Shown in pieces: positions 7,163-16,397 of a stretch of 48,892 nt of DNA. The number at the start of each line of letters is the position of its first letter. Positions within the stretch are counted from its first letter, which is position 1. The position numbers and the translations under genes are program-made. The notes beneath the pieces are model-generated. The model was not told the DNA's origin and did not search any database. It saw only the letters and a list, made by a program, of their open reading frames with translations. Source of the stretch: CAZSNT01 sp964607765 (lineage in GTDB: Bacteria > Verrucomicrobiota > Lentisphaeria > Oligosphaerales > JABHEG01); the NCBI GenBank assembly GCA_964607765.1, contig CAZSNT010000063.1, positions 1 through 48,892 of the forward strand, in the 5' to 3' direction.

Positions 7163-9448
7163 CTATGCCGCATCCGGTAGCGGCCCTTCCAGCCCTTCCA
7201 ACTCGAGGATGCCGCAATGTTCAACGCCCTCGAACTTCGGCACAATGATCGGCGCTCGTCCTCGGTCAATCTCAAAGCCAATGCTGTTGCGACCAAGTTG
7301 GGCGCATGCTTTTGCCGTCGTACCCGTCCCCATAAATGGGTCGAGGATAGTCTCGCCAACATGGGAGTAGAGCGAGATCAGCCGATGGGCCAACTCGAGA
7401 GGGAATGCAGCGCAACCGCTGTCGATGCCGTTGCCGCAGATTGGGGCGATATCCCACACGTCCAGATTCCATCCCTCAAACAGATACCGCTCAAGATCGA
7501 TCTTCGACATGGCCTTGATCTCGTCGCTGACCGAGTCGTAGCGGTATCTCCCCTTCTGAAATACGAGAATGGTTTCCATGACATTCTCTGCATAGTAGTA
7601 AATGGGGAATTGTCCGTATTGGATGAAATTGCCCGACCGTCTGCTTCGAGCGGCTACGTTGCTCGGCTTCCGCCAGACGATCTTCTCTCTGTAATTGAGA
7701 CCAACATCGTGGAACGCCTTGGTTACGTCGGCAACGATCGGGTACTTGGTCTTCGGCCCTTCCTTCTTGCCATTCCCAACGAGAACATCGCTGACATTGA
7801 CAACGGCGATTCGGCCGTCTTTGAGGACTCTGTTCGACTCAACGGCCAACGTTCGTAAGAGGTCTTGGAACTCCTCGTAGTCCTTGAAGCAGTCGTCGAA
7901 GTAGCCTTCGGCGTTGTAATAAGGGGGAGAGGTCAGAACCAGGTCAACCGACTCCTCCGCAACCTGTTGGAGTTTCTCCCTCGCATCGCCAAACTCAATC
8001 CTATGGACGGTCTCGATCGCCTCCGTCGGGCATGCATGCTCAACAGCGCTCTTCTTGGCCCATAGCTCCTTCAGCCGATGGGATGCGTCCTTGTATCGCT
8101 TGTCGTCGATTTCGATGCCGACAAACCGCCGTCCGAGGCGCATGGCGGCTTCTCCGCAACTGCCCGTCCCCATGCAGAAATCGAGGACGACCTGTCCTTC
8201 TTGGGTCGAGTTGGCGATGAGTTGCTCAAGCAGTTCGACGGGCTTCTCGCATGTATCGCTGGCGTCCCTCAGCCGTTGAGCGAATAGGACATCGCTCAGT
8301 TGATTGCCGTTCAGAGGACGCTGCTTCTCCCCCTTCTGTTTAGCGAAGATGATGAACTCGTGGACGGGCGCGTATTTCATGTCGAAGTCTACCAGCGATG
8401 GAGACCCCTTATGCCATATCAAGACATTGACAATGTCGAAATGCCTCCCGATCGCTGCCCTGAAGTGATCGACGTTCTGCGTCCCTACGATGAAGTACAG
8501 ATGCGCATCGGCCTTGCATGTTCTCCTCAGTTCGGCGCATGCCTCTTGCAGGAGAGCATTGGCCTTCGCTTCGTCGTCATTGGCGATCAGAGCGTCGCCT
8601 CCCCAAGCCCTTCTGTTGCCGACGCCCCATGGGGGATCAACGACGACGCAGTCGATGCTGTCGAGGCGAAGCCTCTTCAGTTCTCCCGCTGCATCGCCAT
8701 GGAGGAGACGCATGGATTGCTCAAAGTCGAGTATCTGATCATCGTTGAGTTGGGGGCTGTTGCGTTTGCGGTACCCCTCCCTTTTGGCATCCTTGATCAA
8801 CGCTCTAACTGACTTCGGGGGAGCCATTCTCCCATCCGCAACGGCCTTGAGGCGTTTCAGGATCTCCGCTTGATCGTCCTTTGCCTTGCCGATTCCTCTA
8901 ATGTCCTGTTCGGTCGGCTTTAGGCCGTCCTTGGGGGGAGACAGCAGCAAATTCCTGACCTCATCGCCATGGGTTTTGGTCAGTGAATCGACAGTCTGGG
9001 CTAGCGCTGCGTCCCTCTTGATCTTGGAGGCTGAAATCCCGTACTTCTCTGCCAACGTAGTCGCCGTGTTTTTGCCCAACGCTTCGTTCTTGGCAGCAGC
9101 GCTGCGCCTATCTCCTCCATTGGGTTTCTTCAATCGGTTGTAGAGCCGTCCGAGGAAGCAGGCTCTCTGTATCTTCGACAGATTCCGTCTGCCGACATGT
9201 TGACGGATGACCCAATCGACGGCGTCATCTTCTGAAGCGAAGCTCTTGTAGTCAACGTCAAAAGGCTTGCCCTCCGTTCGGCAAATGCGCAACCGCTGAT
9301 GACCATCGAGGAGGATGCCCTCTTCCTTCCATACTACAAGAGGCGTTCGGCAACCTTCATTACGGATGCTGTCGGTGAGTTCTGCCAGTTCCGCTTCCGT
9401 TAGTTCCGGCATGAGTTTTTCGAATTTGCTGTCTTTCTTGATCTCCAT
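7163..9448 (-). CDS. ParB-domain protein with two fused DNA methyltransferase domains
   Basis: The protein has 761 residues; the ATG at 9448 has GGAGA nine bases upstream. Residues about 1-105 are a ParB/Srx-like domain (GILLDGHQRLRIC at 44-56). Residues about 125-150 look like a helix-turn-helix. Methyltransferase domain 1 has motif IV DPPW (271-274) followed by SAM-binding motif I DFCMGTGS (423-430). Domain 2 has TSPPY (506-510) followed by DPFMGTGT (703-710). Both have the motif IV before motif I order of beta-class N6-adenine/N4-cytosine enzymes. DPPW usually indicates adenine, while SPPY is common in N4-cytosine enzymes, so two modifications by one protein are possible (inference). No restriction enzyme gene is adjacent. 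ParB-methylase fusions are typical of phages and integrated elements. Confidence 0.93.
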   Translation of the reverse strand: MEIKKDSKFEKLMPELTEAELAELTDSIRNEGCRTPLVVWKEEGILLDGHQRLRICRTEGKPFDVDYKSFASEDDAVDWVIRQHVGRRNLSKIQRACFLGRLYNRLKKPNGGDRRSAAAKNEALGKNTATTLAEKYGISASKIKRDAALAQTVDSLTKTHGDEVRNLLLSPPKDGLKPTEQDIRGIGKAKDDQAEILKRLKAVADGRMAPPKSVRALIKDAKREGYRKRNSPQLNDDQILDFEQSMRLLHGDAAGELKRLRLDSIDCVVVDPPWGVGNRRAWGGDALIANDDEAKANALLQEACAELRRTCKADAHLYFIVGTQNVDHFRAAIGRHFDIVNVLIWHKGSPSLVDFDMKYAPVHEFIIFAKQKGEKQRPLNGNQLSDVLFAQRLRDASDTCEKPVELLEQLIANSTQEGQVVLDFCMGTGSCGEAAMRLGRRFVGIEIDDKRYKDASHRLKELWAKKSAVEHACPTEAIETVHRIEFGDAREKLQQVAEESVDLVLTSPPYYNAEGYFDDCFKDYEEFQDLLRTLAVESNRVLKDGRIAVVNVSDVLVGNGKKEGPKTKYPIVADVTKAFHDVGLNYREKIVWRKPSNVAARSRRSGNFIQYGQFPIYYYAENVMETILVFQKGRYRYDSVSDEIKAMSKIDLERYLFEGWNLDVWDIAPICGNGIDSGCAAFPLELAHRLISLYSHVGETILDPFMGTGTTAKACAQLGRNSIGFEIDRGRAPIIVPKFEGVEHCGILELEGLEGPLPDAA

Positions 9449-9783
9449 TGTGACGTTCTCCAGTGACTGGGCCCGGGCCGGACTGTTGCGCTGGGATCAG
9501 CCGCTCATTGTGAGCGGATGGTTGGCATTCGGCCGACAGGACCAGCGTTCACGGTGCTCCGGCAAGGGCTTTCATCGCACCGTGACAGTCCTGGAGCGCA
9601 TTGGCGTCACGTTTCCGTAGTGTCTCCGTTTTGTTTTTGGAGAAAGCAACAAGAATAGGGCAGGCGTCGAAAGGATAAATATGTAATGCTGTGCGGAGCA
9701 GGGTGTTAGGAGTACTTGCAGGGGTTCCGCCTGGTGAGCGACATGCTGCGGGAAATTATAGAAAGCAATAAAAAAGGAGGGAG
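9449..9783. other. intergenic segment between the two ParB-methyltransferase genes
   Basis: This is the leader region of the minus-strand double methyltransferase. It contains an A/T-rich patch at about 9620-9660, with TCTCC and GGAGA flanking a T-rich core. This may be promoter or operator DNA. No gene is supported. Confidence 0.35.
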
Positions 9784-9957
9784 ATGGCGAGGGGGAGAAT
9801 GGGATGCACATGCAATAGGAAGGAGCCAGCAGGCAAGGGAGGGACGACGTTGCATCACCAGGGAATGTCTAATGATGCACGCAGGCGAGCGGGCGAAACT
9901 GTCCTGGAGGGGGGATCAAGGGAAGGAGTAGCATGTCTCGCCCATCAGGACGTCTAG
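9784..9957 (+). CDS. possible small basic ORF (57 aa)
   Basis: A 57-codon frame starts at the ATG at 9784, three bases past a strong AAAAAAGGAGG run, and ends at 9957, overlapping the tail of the convergent methyltransferase gene. The product is basic and Gly-rich with no recognised domain. The ribosome binding site is the only support. Confidence 0.25.
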   Translation: MARGRMGCTCNRKEPAGKGGTTLHHQGMSNDARRRAGETVLEGGSREGVACLAHQDV

Positions 9958-11405
9958 CGGCTTGGGACCAAAGCGCGAACTGCGTTTCTTTCGGTCACTG
10001 CCCTTTTCGCCCGCTGAGTTTCCTCGGCAAGCCGGAGTTCAGTCAAGACAAATCTGTCGGCATCCATCTCAATGCCGACGAATTTGCGGTCCGTCCTGAT
10101 TGCAGCCACGCCGCATGATCCGGTCCCCATGGTGAAGTCCAGCACAACATCCCCTTCTATCGTGGAATTGAGAATCAACTCCTCCAGCAAAGGCACGGGC
10201 TTCTCTCCGGGCATGTCCGGGTTCCGAAGACGCGGCACTCGGATGATGTCTCTGACCTGCGTTCCGTTAAGCGGGCGGTGATCGGCTCCCTGTTTCCTGG
10301 CAAAGATGATGAAGCAATGGCAAGGAGCGTATCGCTGATCGAAGTCAACGAGGGTCGGGGGGCCTTGATCCCATACGAGCATGCTCAAGATGTCGAAATG
10401 CTCTTCGAGAACGGAGCGAATGGCAAAGCATGTCTCCGTGCCGACGATGAAGTAAAGGTGGGCATCGTCTTTGCAGACTCTGACCAGTTCAGGCGCTATG
10501 GCCCGCAGCAGAGGAATGGCCTCATCCACCCCATCGTTGAGCATGCGATCTCCGCCCCACGCCCTTCGGCTATTGGTTCCCCATGGGGGATCGACAATAA
10601 CAGAGTCCACTGACCTGTCGGGCAGTTCCGTCAGCCTTTCCCTGGCATCGCCCTGCAGAAGGCACACACCGTCTTCCATACCGTGTATGACCGCGCTATC
10701 AGCCCTCTTGCTGCGTTGCCGAAGCCGCATGTGTTTCATCGCTCTCTTAATGGCCGCTGACACCGTCTTGGGAGCCAGACGTGTGTTCCTGGCTGCTGTC
10801 GTCAACCAGGAGAGGACCTCGGCCTGGCCCTGATGATCCAACTCCGCAAGTCGGATGATATCCCGTGCGGAGGAGACTGGGCTGGTGATGGGGTGCAGAA
10901 GGAGTTTCCGGACGCCATTACCATGCTCTGCGCAGAGCTTTTCGACTGCACGCGTCAGTCTCCCGTACCGCCTGACAGTTGCCGGGGATATGCCCTGGGC
11001 TTTGGCAAATGCCTCCGCGGTCTCCATGCCAACACACGCTTGCTTCGCTGCCTCGCTCCGCCGGTCTCCTCCTGCCTTCCCTTTCGCCCTGTTGTAGAGC
11101 TTACCGATGAAGTAGCTCAGTTCCATGCGGTTCAGGTTTCGACGCCCGACATGCTGGCGGATGACCCAATCCATGGCGTCCTCCGCGGTTGCGAAACTCT
11201 CTTCCCTAACCGTGAATTCGATGTCGGTGCCATCGCAGATCCTGTGTCTCTGATGGCCGTCGAGTAGGATCCCCTTTTCCTTCCAGATGACCAACGGTTC
11301 TCGGCACCCGTTTTGCCGGATGTCTTCTGCAAGCACAGACAGAGGCGCAGGCTCAAGCTCCGGCATGAGGTCCATGAAACGTGGGTCGATCCTGAAAACA
11401 GACAT
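9954..11405 (-). CDS. ParB-domain DNA methyltransferase (single catalytic domain)
   Basis: The protein has 483 residues from the ATG at 11405, which has AAGG nine bases upstream; a TTG six codons earlier is less likely. It is a close paralogue of the first 460 residues of the neighbouring double enzyme. The ParB-like domain has GILLDGHQRHRIC at 45-57, a helix-turn-helix lies near 130-150, DPPW is at 272-275 and the SAM-binding DFTMGTGS is at 423-430. The second methyltransferase domain is absent. The predicted activity is beta-class N6-adenine (or N4-cytosine) DNA methylation, perhaps guarding the element against restriction or marking its replication. It is divergent from the excisionase/integrase pair across 227 bases. 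Confidence 0.93.
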   Translation of the reverse strand: MSVFRIDPRFMDLMPELEPAPLSVLAEDIRQNGCREPLVIWKEKGILLDGHQRHRICDGTDIEFTVREESFATAEDAMDWVIRQHVGRRNLNRMELSYFIGKLYNRAKGKAGGDRRSEAAKQACVGMETAEAFAKAQGISPATVRRYGRLTRAVEKLCAEHGNGVRKLLLHPITSPVSSARDIIRLAELDHQGQAEVLSWLTTAARNTRLAPKTVSAAIKRAMKHMRLRQRSKRADSAVIHGMEDGVCLLQGDARERLTELPDRSVDSVIVDPPWGTNSRRAWGGDRMLNDGVDEAIPLLRAIAPELVRVCKDDAHLYFIVGTETCFAIRSVLEEHFDILSMLVWDQGPPTLVDFDQRYAPCHCFIIFARKQGADHRPLNGTQVRDIIRVPRLRNPDMPGEKPVPLLEELILNSTIEGDVVLDFTMGTGSCGVAAIRTDRKFVGIEMDADRFVLTELRLAEETQRAKRAVTERNAVRALVPSR

Positions 11406-11632
11406 GTGGCAGCGCCTTCCCAATGGATCCAGTGGGGAAAACGGGGTTGACGGATTCCCGTGACCTCAAGATACCACCATCGTGTGATCCATCCAGTACC
11501 CGTCCGATTCAGGCCCCAGGCGGATGCCTCGGAATTACTAAAAACAGCAAGAACGCAGGCGTTGCACTCACTCCGGATTCTGGGGGCCACCCGATGTCTC
11601 CTCGAAGTCAACCAACAACAAGGAGGCACAAG
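11406..11632. promoter_or_regulatory. divergent promoter region of methyltransferase and excisionase/integrase
   Basis: This 227-base gap separates two head-to-head transcription units. It contains TGGGGAAAACGGGG near 11431-11444, similar to a motif beside the tRNA gene at 24645-24663. It also has TTACTAAAAACAGCAAG near 11535-11551, similar to ACTACTAAAACAAACAAGG near 18368-18386. Any operator role is inferred. Confidence 0.35.
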
Positions 11633-11989
11633 ATGAAGGACAACATGACCGTTATACCCTCTGCAACATCAGAGGAGGGACAGACAACCGAGGAAAAGGC
11701 GCTGACACAGACACTCCAACGCATCGCAGATCACCTCGACGAGAACGCGTTGGCGGCGCTGGTGTCCGCTTCCAGCCCGACCCAATGGATGGATACTGAC
11801 GACGTAGCCGACTATCTCCAGGTGAGCCCAAAGGCGGTCCGTCAGGCTGCCAACAGGGGAGACCTGCCCGGCCACAAGTTCCCGCCCAATCGGAAACAGG
11901 GGCGGTGGCGGTTCCGCAAGGAAGAGGTCGACAAGGCCATGTGCAGACGCCGCCCGAAGCCCAAACGGAAAGGGTTGACGGCATGGTGA
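11633..11989 (+). CDS. excisionase-like HTH_17 DNA-binding protein
   Basis: The protein has 118 residues from the ATG at 11633, which follows an AAGGAGG site. Residues about 50-110 form a MerR/excisionase-type winged helix: WMDTDDVADYLQVSPKAVRQ, then GDLPGHKF and a basic strand RWRFRKEEVDKAM. The N-terminal 45 residues are acidic and helical. The last codons overlap the integrase start in ATGGTGA, so the two are translationally coupled. That is the classic arrangement of a recombination directionality factor (Xis) with its integrase. It may also repress or activate the shared divergent promoter region. Confidence 0.88.
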   Translation: MKDNMTVIPSATSEEGQTTEEKALTQTLQRIADHLDENALAALVSASSPTQWMDTDDVADYLQVSPKAVRQAANRGDLPGHKFPPNRKQGRWRFRKEEVDKAMCRRRPKPKRKGLTAW

Positions 11990-13167
11990 AGCAGAAGGGA
12001 AACAGGAAGTACTCGGAGAGTCTCCGGCACGGCCATGTCCGGTTGGGGAAACGGCGAGACAGCGGGATTTGGTATGCCACATATAGGGTCTCTGCGACTG
12101 GGGAGAGACGGCAACGTTCCTGCGGGACAACGCTCAAACGCGAGGCCATCGCTCAAGCTGAAGTCCTCAGCACCAAGCTCCAGAATCAGAAGAACGGAGT
12201 GGCTGACGGGAGCGTCCCGCTCGATAGGCTGTACCAGCTCTATTTCGAGGCCAAGATGCTGGTCGTGAAAAAGTCAACGTTGAGGCGGGTCCGGGCTTCG
12301 GTCACGAGCTTCTCGAACTGGGTCAAATCCGGTAAACAGCGAATCCAGAAAGCAAGGGATGTCACGCCGCAACGGATCAGGGAGTTCCAGCGTTACAGAA
12401 TTGAGCAGGACCGCAGAGCAAAGCGGACAGTGGACAACGATGTCCAGAACCTGGGGGCTGTCTTCCGATGGGCGGTCAAAGAGGGGCTGGTGGAAACGAA
12501 CCCATGTGACCATTCAAGGGCGACCGGGCGAATTCAGCTCTTGGACAGATCGGTCGATGGGAAACCCACATTTACAGAAGATCAGTATGAGCAACTGGTC
12601 GAGGCGGCGGCGAAGGCCAGTGACATTCTCACCAGGGATATGATCATCATCTTCGCCAACACCGGCCTCCGCTTTGAGGAACTCGCCCACTTGACGCCGG
12701 AACGCCTTCTCTGGGCAGGGGAGACGCCAATGATTGAGATCCGGGCGCACGGGGGGTGGTCGCCAAAGGATCCCCGGGAGGTGAAAATGATCCCCATGCT
12801 TCCCGAGGTCGAGAAGATCCTCCGCCGCAGGGCGACGGCGTGCAAATCCCCAACGCAGTTCCTCTTTCGGAATCCACGGCAGGAACGGCACAGCGAGAAT
12901 CATCTAGAACTGGATGGAAAGATTGCTGGCGAACCAGCTCGGCGCAGGCTCAAGGAGTATCTGCGTCAGATCGGAGTGAAGCCCCATCGAGACTTGCTCT
13001 GGCACGCCTTCCGCCGTTTCTTCGTCAAGCGATGCATGGAACGAGGCGTTCGTCTGGACGTATTGATGAGTTGGACAGGCCACGACACCGTCCAGATGGC
13101 CCTCCACTACGCCAAGAGGGTCAGGACGACTGAGTCATCCCAGGAAATGCAGAAACTCGCCGGGTGA
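11983..13167 (+). CDS. tyrosine integrase/recombinase
   Basis: The protein has 394 residues from the ATG at 11983; longer upstream frames overlap the excisionase gene. The N-terminal part (1-75) is basic with an arm-binding-like beta pattern. Residues about 80-180 form the SAM-like core-binding domain. The catalytic domain shows Arg230 (NTGLRFEEL), His341-x-x-Arg344 (WHAFRR), His367 (TGHDTV) and the Tyr376 nucleophile (LHYAK). It would catalyse integration and excision of the element. Gene order xis-int matches integrated elements. The gene lies 11.6 kb from the tRNA-Leu, so either the element carries a long cargo on this side or its true end is closer. Confidence 0.95.
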   Translation: MVKQKGNRKYSESLRHGHVRLGKRRDSGIWYATYRVSATGERRQRSCGTTLKREAIAQAEVLSTKLQNQKNGVADGSVPLDRLYQLYFEAKMLVVKKSTLRRVRASVTSFSNWVKSGKQRIQKARDVTPQRIREFQRYRIEQDRRAKRTVDNDVQNLGAVFRWAVKEGLVETNPCDHSRATGRIQLLDRSVDGKPTFTEDQYEQLVEAAAKASDILTRDMIIIFANTGLRFEELAHLTPERLLWAGETPMIEIRAHGGWSPKDPREVKMIPMLPEVEKILRRRATACKSPTQFLFRNPRQERHSENHLELDGKIAGEPARRRLKEYLRQIGVKPHRDLLWHAFRRFFVKRCMERGVRLDVLMSWTGHDTVQMALHYAKRVRTTESSQEMQKLAG

Positions 13168-13466
13168 GAAGGTCGCTGCCGAATTGGCCAGGGCTGGGCA
13201 GACTGGTTGCGGAGTTGCACAGCGTAGAGCACCACGCTTGACGGACCTCGTCAGATCCCGTATTTTGGCGGACGGAAGAAGCACAGTCTCTGCCGGTGAT
13301 CGAGGATGGCTCTCTGCCTGCGTGTGACGCGGCAATGGGCGGCGTAGGCGTGGAAGCAGACGGTAGCAGCTACCTATCGTGGGGCCCGAAGATAGGATGA
13401 CTGCCGATGTGAATGTCATTTCCGGCTCCGCTGCTTCCGGTGACGTCCGTTGACGGAGACCAGAGG

Positions 13467-16397
13467 GTGATTGCTGGACATGCGGCACATTTGGGGGGCG
13501 CTCTGACGTCTGTTTGCTGTTTGGCTATTGTTGCCATGCTGTCTGGGTGCGTGGCCATTCCGGCAGGGAGGATATGGCAGACAGCGGAGCGTCCGACGAA
13601 GCGCATCACCGAGAGACAACTGGTCGAGACCAGACTCGGAATAGCTGAAGCTGACGATGGCGCCACGGTGCGTGCAGAACTCGCGGCCCTGGTGGCGAAG
13701 ACAGAAGTCGCGGAGACGAGGATGTACTCCGACAGGACACGACGCGTTGTCATCGGCCTGCTTCCTGGCGTTGGGAGTGGGACTTTCTCGAACATCGACG
13801 AGACGGGTCCAGTCGAGATCGTGTCTGGTCAAGGAGGGGGAAGCCTGGGAGTTGCCTTCGTGTCTCTGTTCTGCTCCCCCATCGCCACCCTTTTGTCCCC
13901 CATCCTGGAGTTTCGCAGGGAGTGGCGGCCGCCATCGCTCGCGAAGGACTCCCTTCTCTGCATGGTTGATTGGTCGCTCGTAGGATGGGCGAAGTCAGCG
14001 CGTGAGGTCCCGCGCCAAGAGTCTGTTCAGCCAATGGCAAGTGCCGTGCGGCAGCTGAGAGAGGGGGAGCCTCTGTCCGCTCAGCGATTGGCTCTTCAGA
14101 TTCCAGAAACGGGCTTCCAGACGTCAACCCTCACAGACGAGGCGGGCGTCGCCGTTTTCGAGCTACCGAAGCTGCCCGTGATCCTGAGTAGGGACTGCTC
14201 CGTGGAGGTGTCGGCCCCCGGCGCAGTGCCACCACCTGCCCCACGTTTCTTGAGGGTTAGTCGTACCGTTGTTGGCGCTGATTTTGCCGATGGACTTTTT
14301 GCATCCCATCGCTTCCCCGAGCGCATCTTCACCGACCTCAGCGGCGTGGACGGGCTGAAGGCAGTCCCAGATGCCGCACCGATGGGACGAGCAGAGGCCC
14401 AAGTATGTCCCCAGTCTGACGGGCCAGAAAGGTGTGCGGAGATCTCAGTGGCAGTCCACAATTCGGGCAGGGGGCCTATCTACCAGCTTGTCGCCCGAAC
14501 CCGGAGTGAGGAGAAGGCGCTCGATCGACATGCGCTGTTCCTGGGCCGTGTCGACCCCGGCAAGACGATGGCAGGGAAGATTGCCATCCCCATCACGCCC
14601 GACATGAGAACAGGCCAATACGACGTGACCGTCGAGTTTTGTGAAGCAAACAGAAATGAACCCAACGCTGTCCCGCTAGTGTTGCCGGTGGAAGGTGTGC
14701 CAAGGCCTGAACTGGACTTCTCGTGTCAGATAGAGGACGATCCGGGGCGAGGGAGCAAAGTAGTTGGCAATGCGGATGGCGTGGTGCAGAAAGGCGAGGC
14801 ATTCGACCTGGTGGTCGCCGTCAAGAACACCGGTACGGAGACCGCACAGAACGTGAGGGTTAGCGTAACGCTTCCAGAAGATCCGTCCCTACGGAACTAC
14901 GGCCGAGCGATCCAAGAGGTCGGCTCCATTCAGCCCGACCGCTTCGGCACGGCACGGTTCAACATCTCGGTGAAGGAGTGGACCAAACTGCCAGGCGTTG
15001 ATGTCGAAGTCTCAGTCGAGGAAGCCTCTTTCGGTGAGAAGTGCCAGCGTCTCGTGAAGCTCCCGTTCGACGCTCGTGTTCCCGAGCAAACTGTCGCAGT
15101 TAGCCGTGTCTACTACGTCGTGGACGAGGGGGCCGTCCTGCGACTGGGAGCCGGTCCAGACGCAACGGAGTTTGCACGTGCTCCACGAGGTACTCCCCTT
15201 CACGCCATCGGTGAGCTCACAGACTGGATCCAGGTCGAGATGGACACAGAAGGCAAGGACGGCAAGGCAAAGAAGCGTCTTTGGGTGAGGCGCCGCTCCG
15301 TGACCGACGAGGCGCCGGGATTGACTCTGACTGCTCAGGCGGCGCCAGTCGTGGTTACGCGTTTTGGGAACCGCTCTCCTCGTATCACCTTTGTGGAGCC
15401 CGTGAGCGATCTTACCACGACCGAGGACCGCGTCTCAGTCGTCATTAGTGTTGTCGATGTCGACGGGGTTCTGAAGGACGTCCGGATGGAGTCCGGCACG
15501 TCCCCTGACGGCCTCCGCGGCTTCGGGGTTATCGGGAAGGAAGAGCCAGCTACGGGCAGGGCTACCGATGGCGCCGAACGAGTCATACGGCATACCTTGG
15601 CTCTTGCCATGGGACCGAACCTAGTCCGCGTCACAGCCACCGACGATCATGGGCAGGAATCAAGCCGCACCCTAACCGTCAGGCGCACGGCGAAACGCGG
15701 CGTGACACATCTGATTGCGGTTGGCATCAACACTTACCGGGAACCCTATGCCCTTTCCTGTGCCTGCCAAGACGCAAGGCGTTTCGCTGAGTTCGCACGT
15801 GACAATCTTGGGGTGTCCGGCCACAACAGTCACGTACTTCTGGATCAGCAGGCGACCAGTCGGGGCATCCTAAGCGCCTTCGGACGACTTCGACGCGACC
15901 TGAAGTCGGAGGATACTCTCATCGTCTTCCTGGCGGGACACGGTGTGGTGGACAAGGTGGGAGACCGAGAAGACAGTTACTTTCTCCCAGTTGACGCAGA
16001 GCCTACTGATCTGTTCTCCACTGCGATTGAGATGGAGCGTTTCCGGCGCATGCTTGATGTCCCGGCTGAACGCATTCTCGTCATCGCGGATCTGTGCCAC
16101 GGGGGCAACATAAAGCTGCGCGGCAGCGCTGGGGCTCTGTTCCAGCGTCTTCAAGGCAAAGGGCACATCCTGATCGGCTACGCAGGACCGGCCCGAGAAG
16201 ATTCAGCTCTCGGTGCCGGGTACCTCACGCACTATCTCCTGGAGGGGCTGGCTGGTCCTGCCGATGCGGACCGGAACTATCGGATTACCCTCCGCGAGGC
16301 CTACCAATACGCCTCCGAGAAGATCAAGAAGCTGACCGGCACGGGCCTGTGGATCAAGGGAGAGGGCGATCTTGAGTTGACCGGGGTGAACCGGTAG
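13467..16397 (+). CDS. lipoprotein with C-terminal caspase-fold (peptidase C14) domain
   Basis: I chose the GTG at 13467, which has GGAG about eight bases upstream; an ATG at 13413 is possible. From the GTG the first 28 residues are a lipoprotein signal peptide ending in the lipobox LSGC (Cys28), so the 976-residue protein should be lipid-anchored outside the cytoplasm. Residues about 414-515 resemble a CARDB-type beta-sandwich, 545-612 an SH3-like domain, and a further beta domain follows. The last about 220 residues are a caspase/metacaspase domain: ITYREPYALSC-like entry, catalytic His825 in FLAGHG and Cys877 in ADLCHGG. The protease would cleave after a specific residue; its substrate is unknown. 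No partner gene is obvious. Confidence 0.85.
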   Translation: MIAGHAAHLGGALTSVCCLAIVAMLSGCVAIPAGRIWQTAERPTKRITERQLVETRLGIAEADDGATVRAELAALVAKTEVAETRMYSDRTRRVVIGLLPGVGSGTFSNIDETGPVEIVSGQGGGSLGVAFVSLFCSPIATLLSPILEFRREWRPPSLAKDSLLCMVDWSLVGWAKSAREVPRQESVQPMASAVRQLREGEPLSAQRLALQIPETGFQTSTLTDEAGVAVFELPKLPVILSRDCSVEVSAPGAVPPPAPRFLRVSRTVVGADFADGLFASHRFPERIFTDLSGVDGLKAVPDAAPMGRAEAQVCPQSDGPERCAEISVAVHNSGRGPIYQLVARTRSEEKALDRHALFLGRVDPGKTMAGKIAIPITPDMRTGQYDVTVEFCEANRNEPNAVPLVLPVEGVPRPELDFSCQIEDDPGRGSKVVGNADGVVQKGEAFDLVVAVKNTGTETAQNVRVSVTLPEDPSLRNYGRAIQEVGSIQPDRFGTARFNISVKEWTKLPGVDVEVSVEEASFGEKCQRLVKLPFDARVPEQTVAVSRVYYVVDEGAVLRLGAGPDATEFARAPRGTPLHAIGELTDWIQVEMDTEGKDGKAKKRLWVRRRSVTDEAPGLTLTAQAAPVVVTRFGNRSPRITFVEPVSDLTTTEDRVSVVISVVDVDGVLKDVRMESGTSPDGLRGFGVIGKEEPATGRATDGAERVIRHTLALAMGPNLVRVTATDDHGQESSRTLTVRRTAKRGVTHLIAVGINTYREPYALSCACQDARRFAEFARDNLGVSGHNSHVLLDQQATSRGILSAFGRLRRDLKSEDTLIVFLAGHGVVDKVGDREDSYFLPVDAEPTDLFSTAIEMERFRRMLDVPAERILVIADLCHGGNIKLRGSAGALFQRLQGKGHILIGYAGPAREDSALGAGYLTHYLLEGLAGPADADRNYRITLREAYQYASEKIKKLTGTGLWIKGEGDLELTGVNR

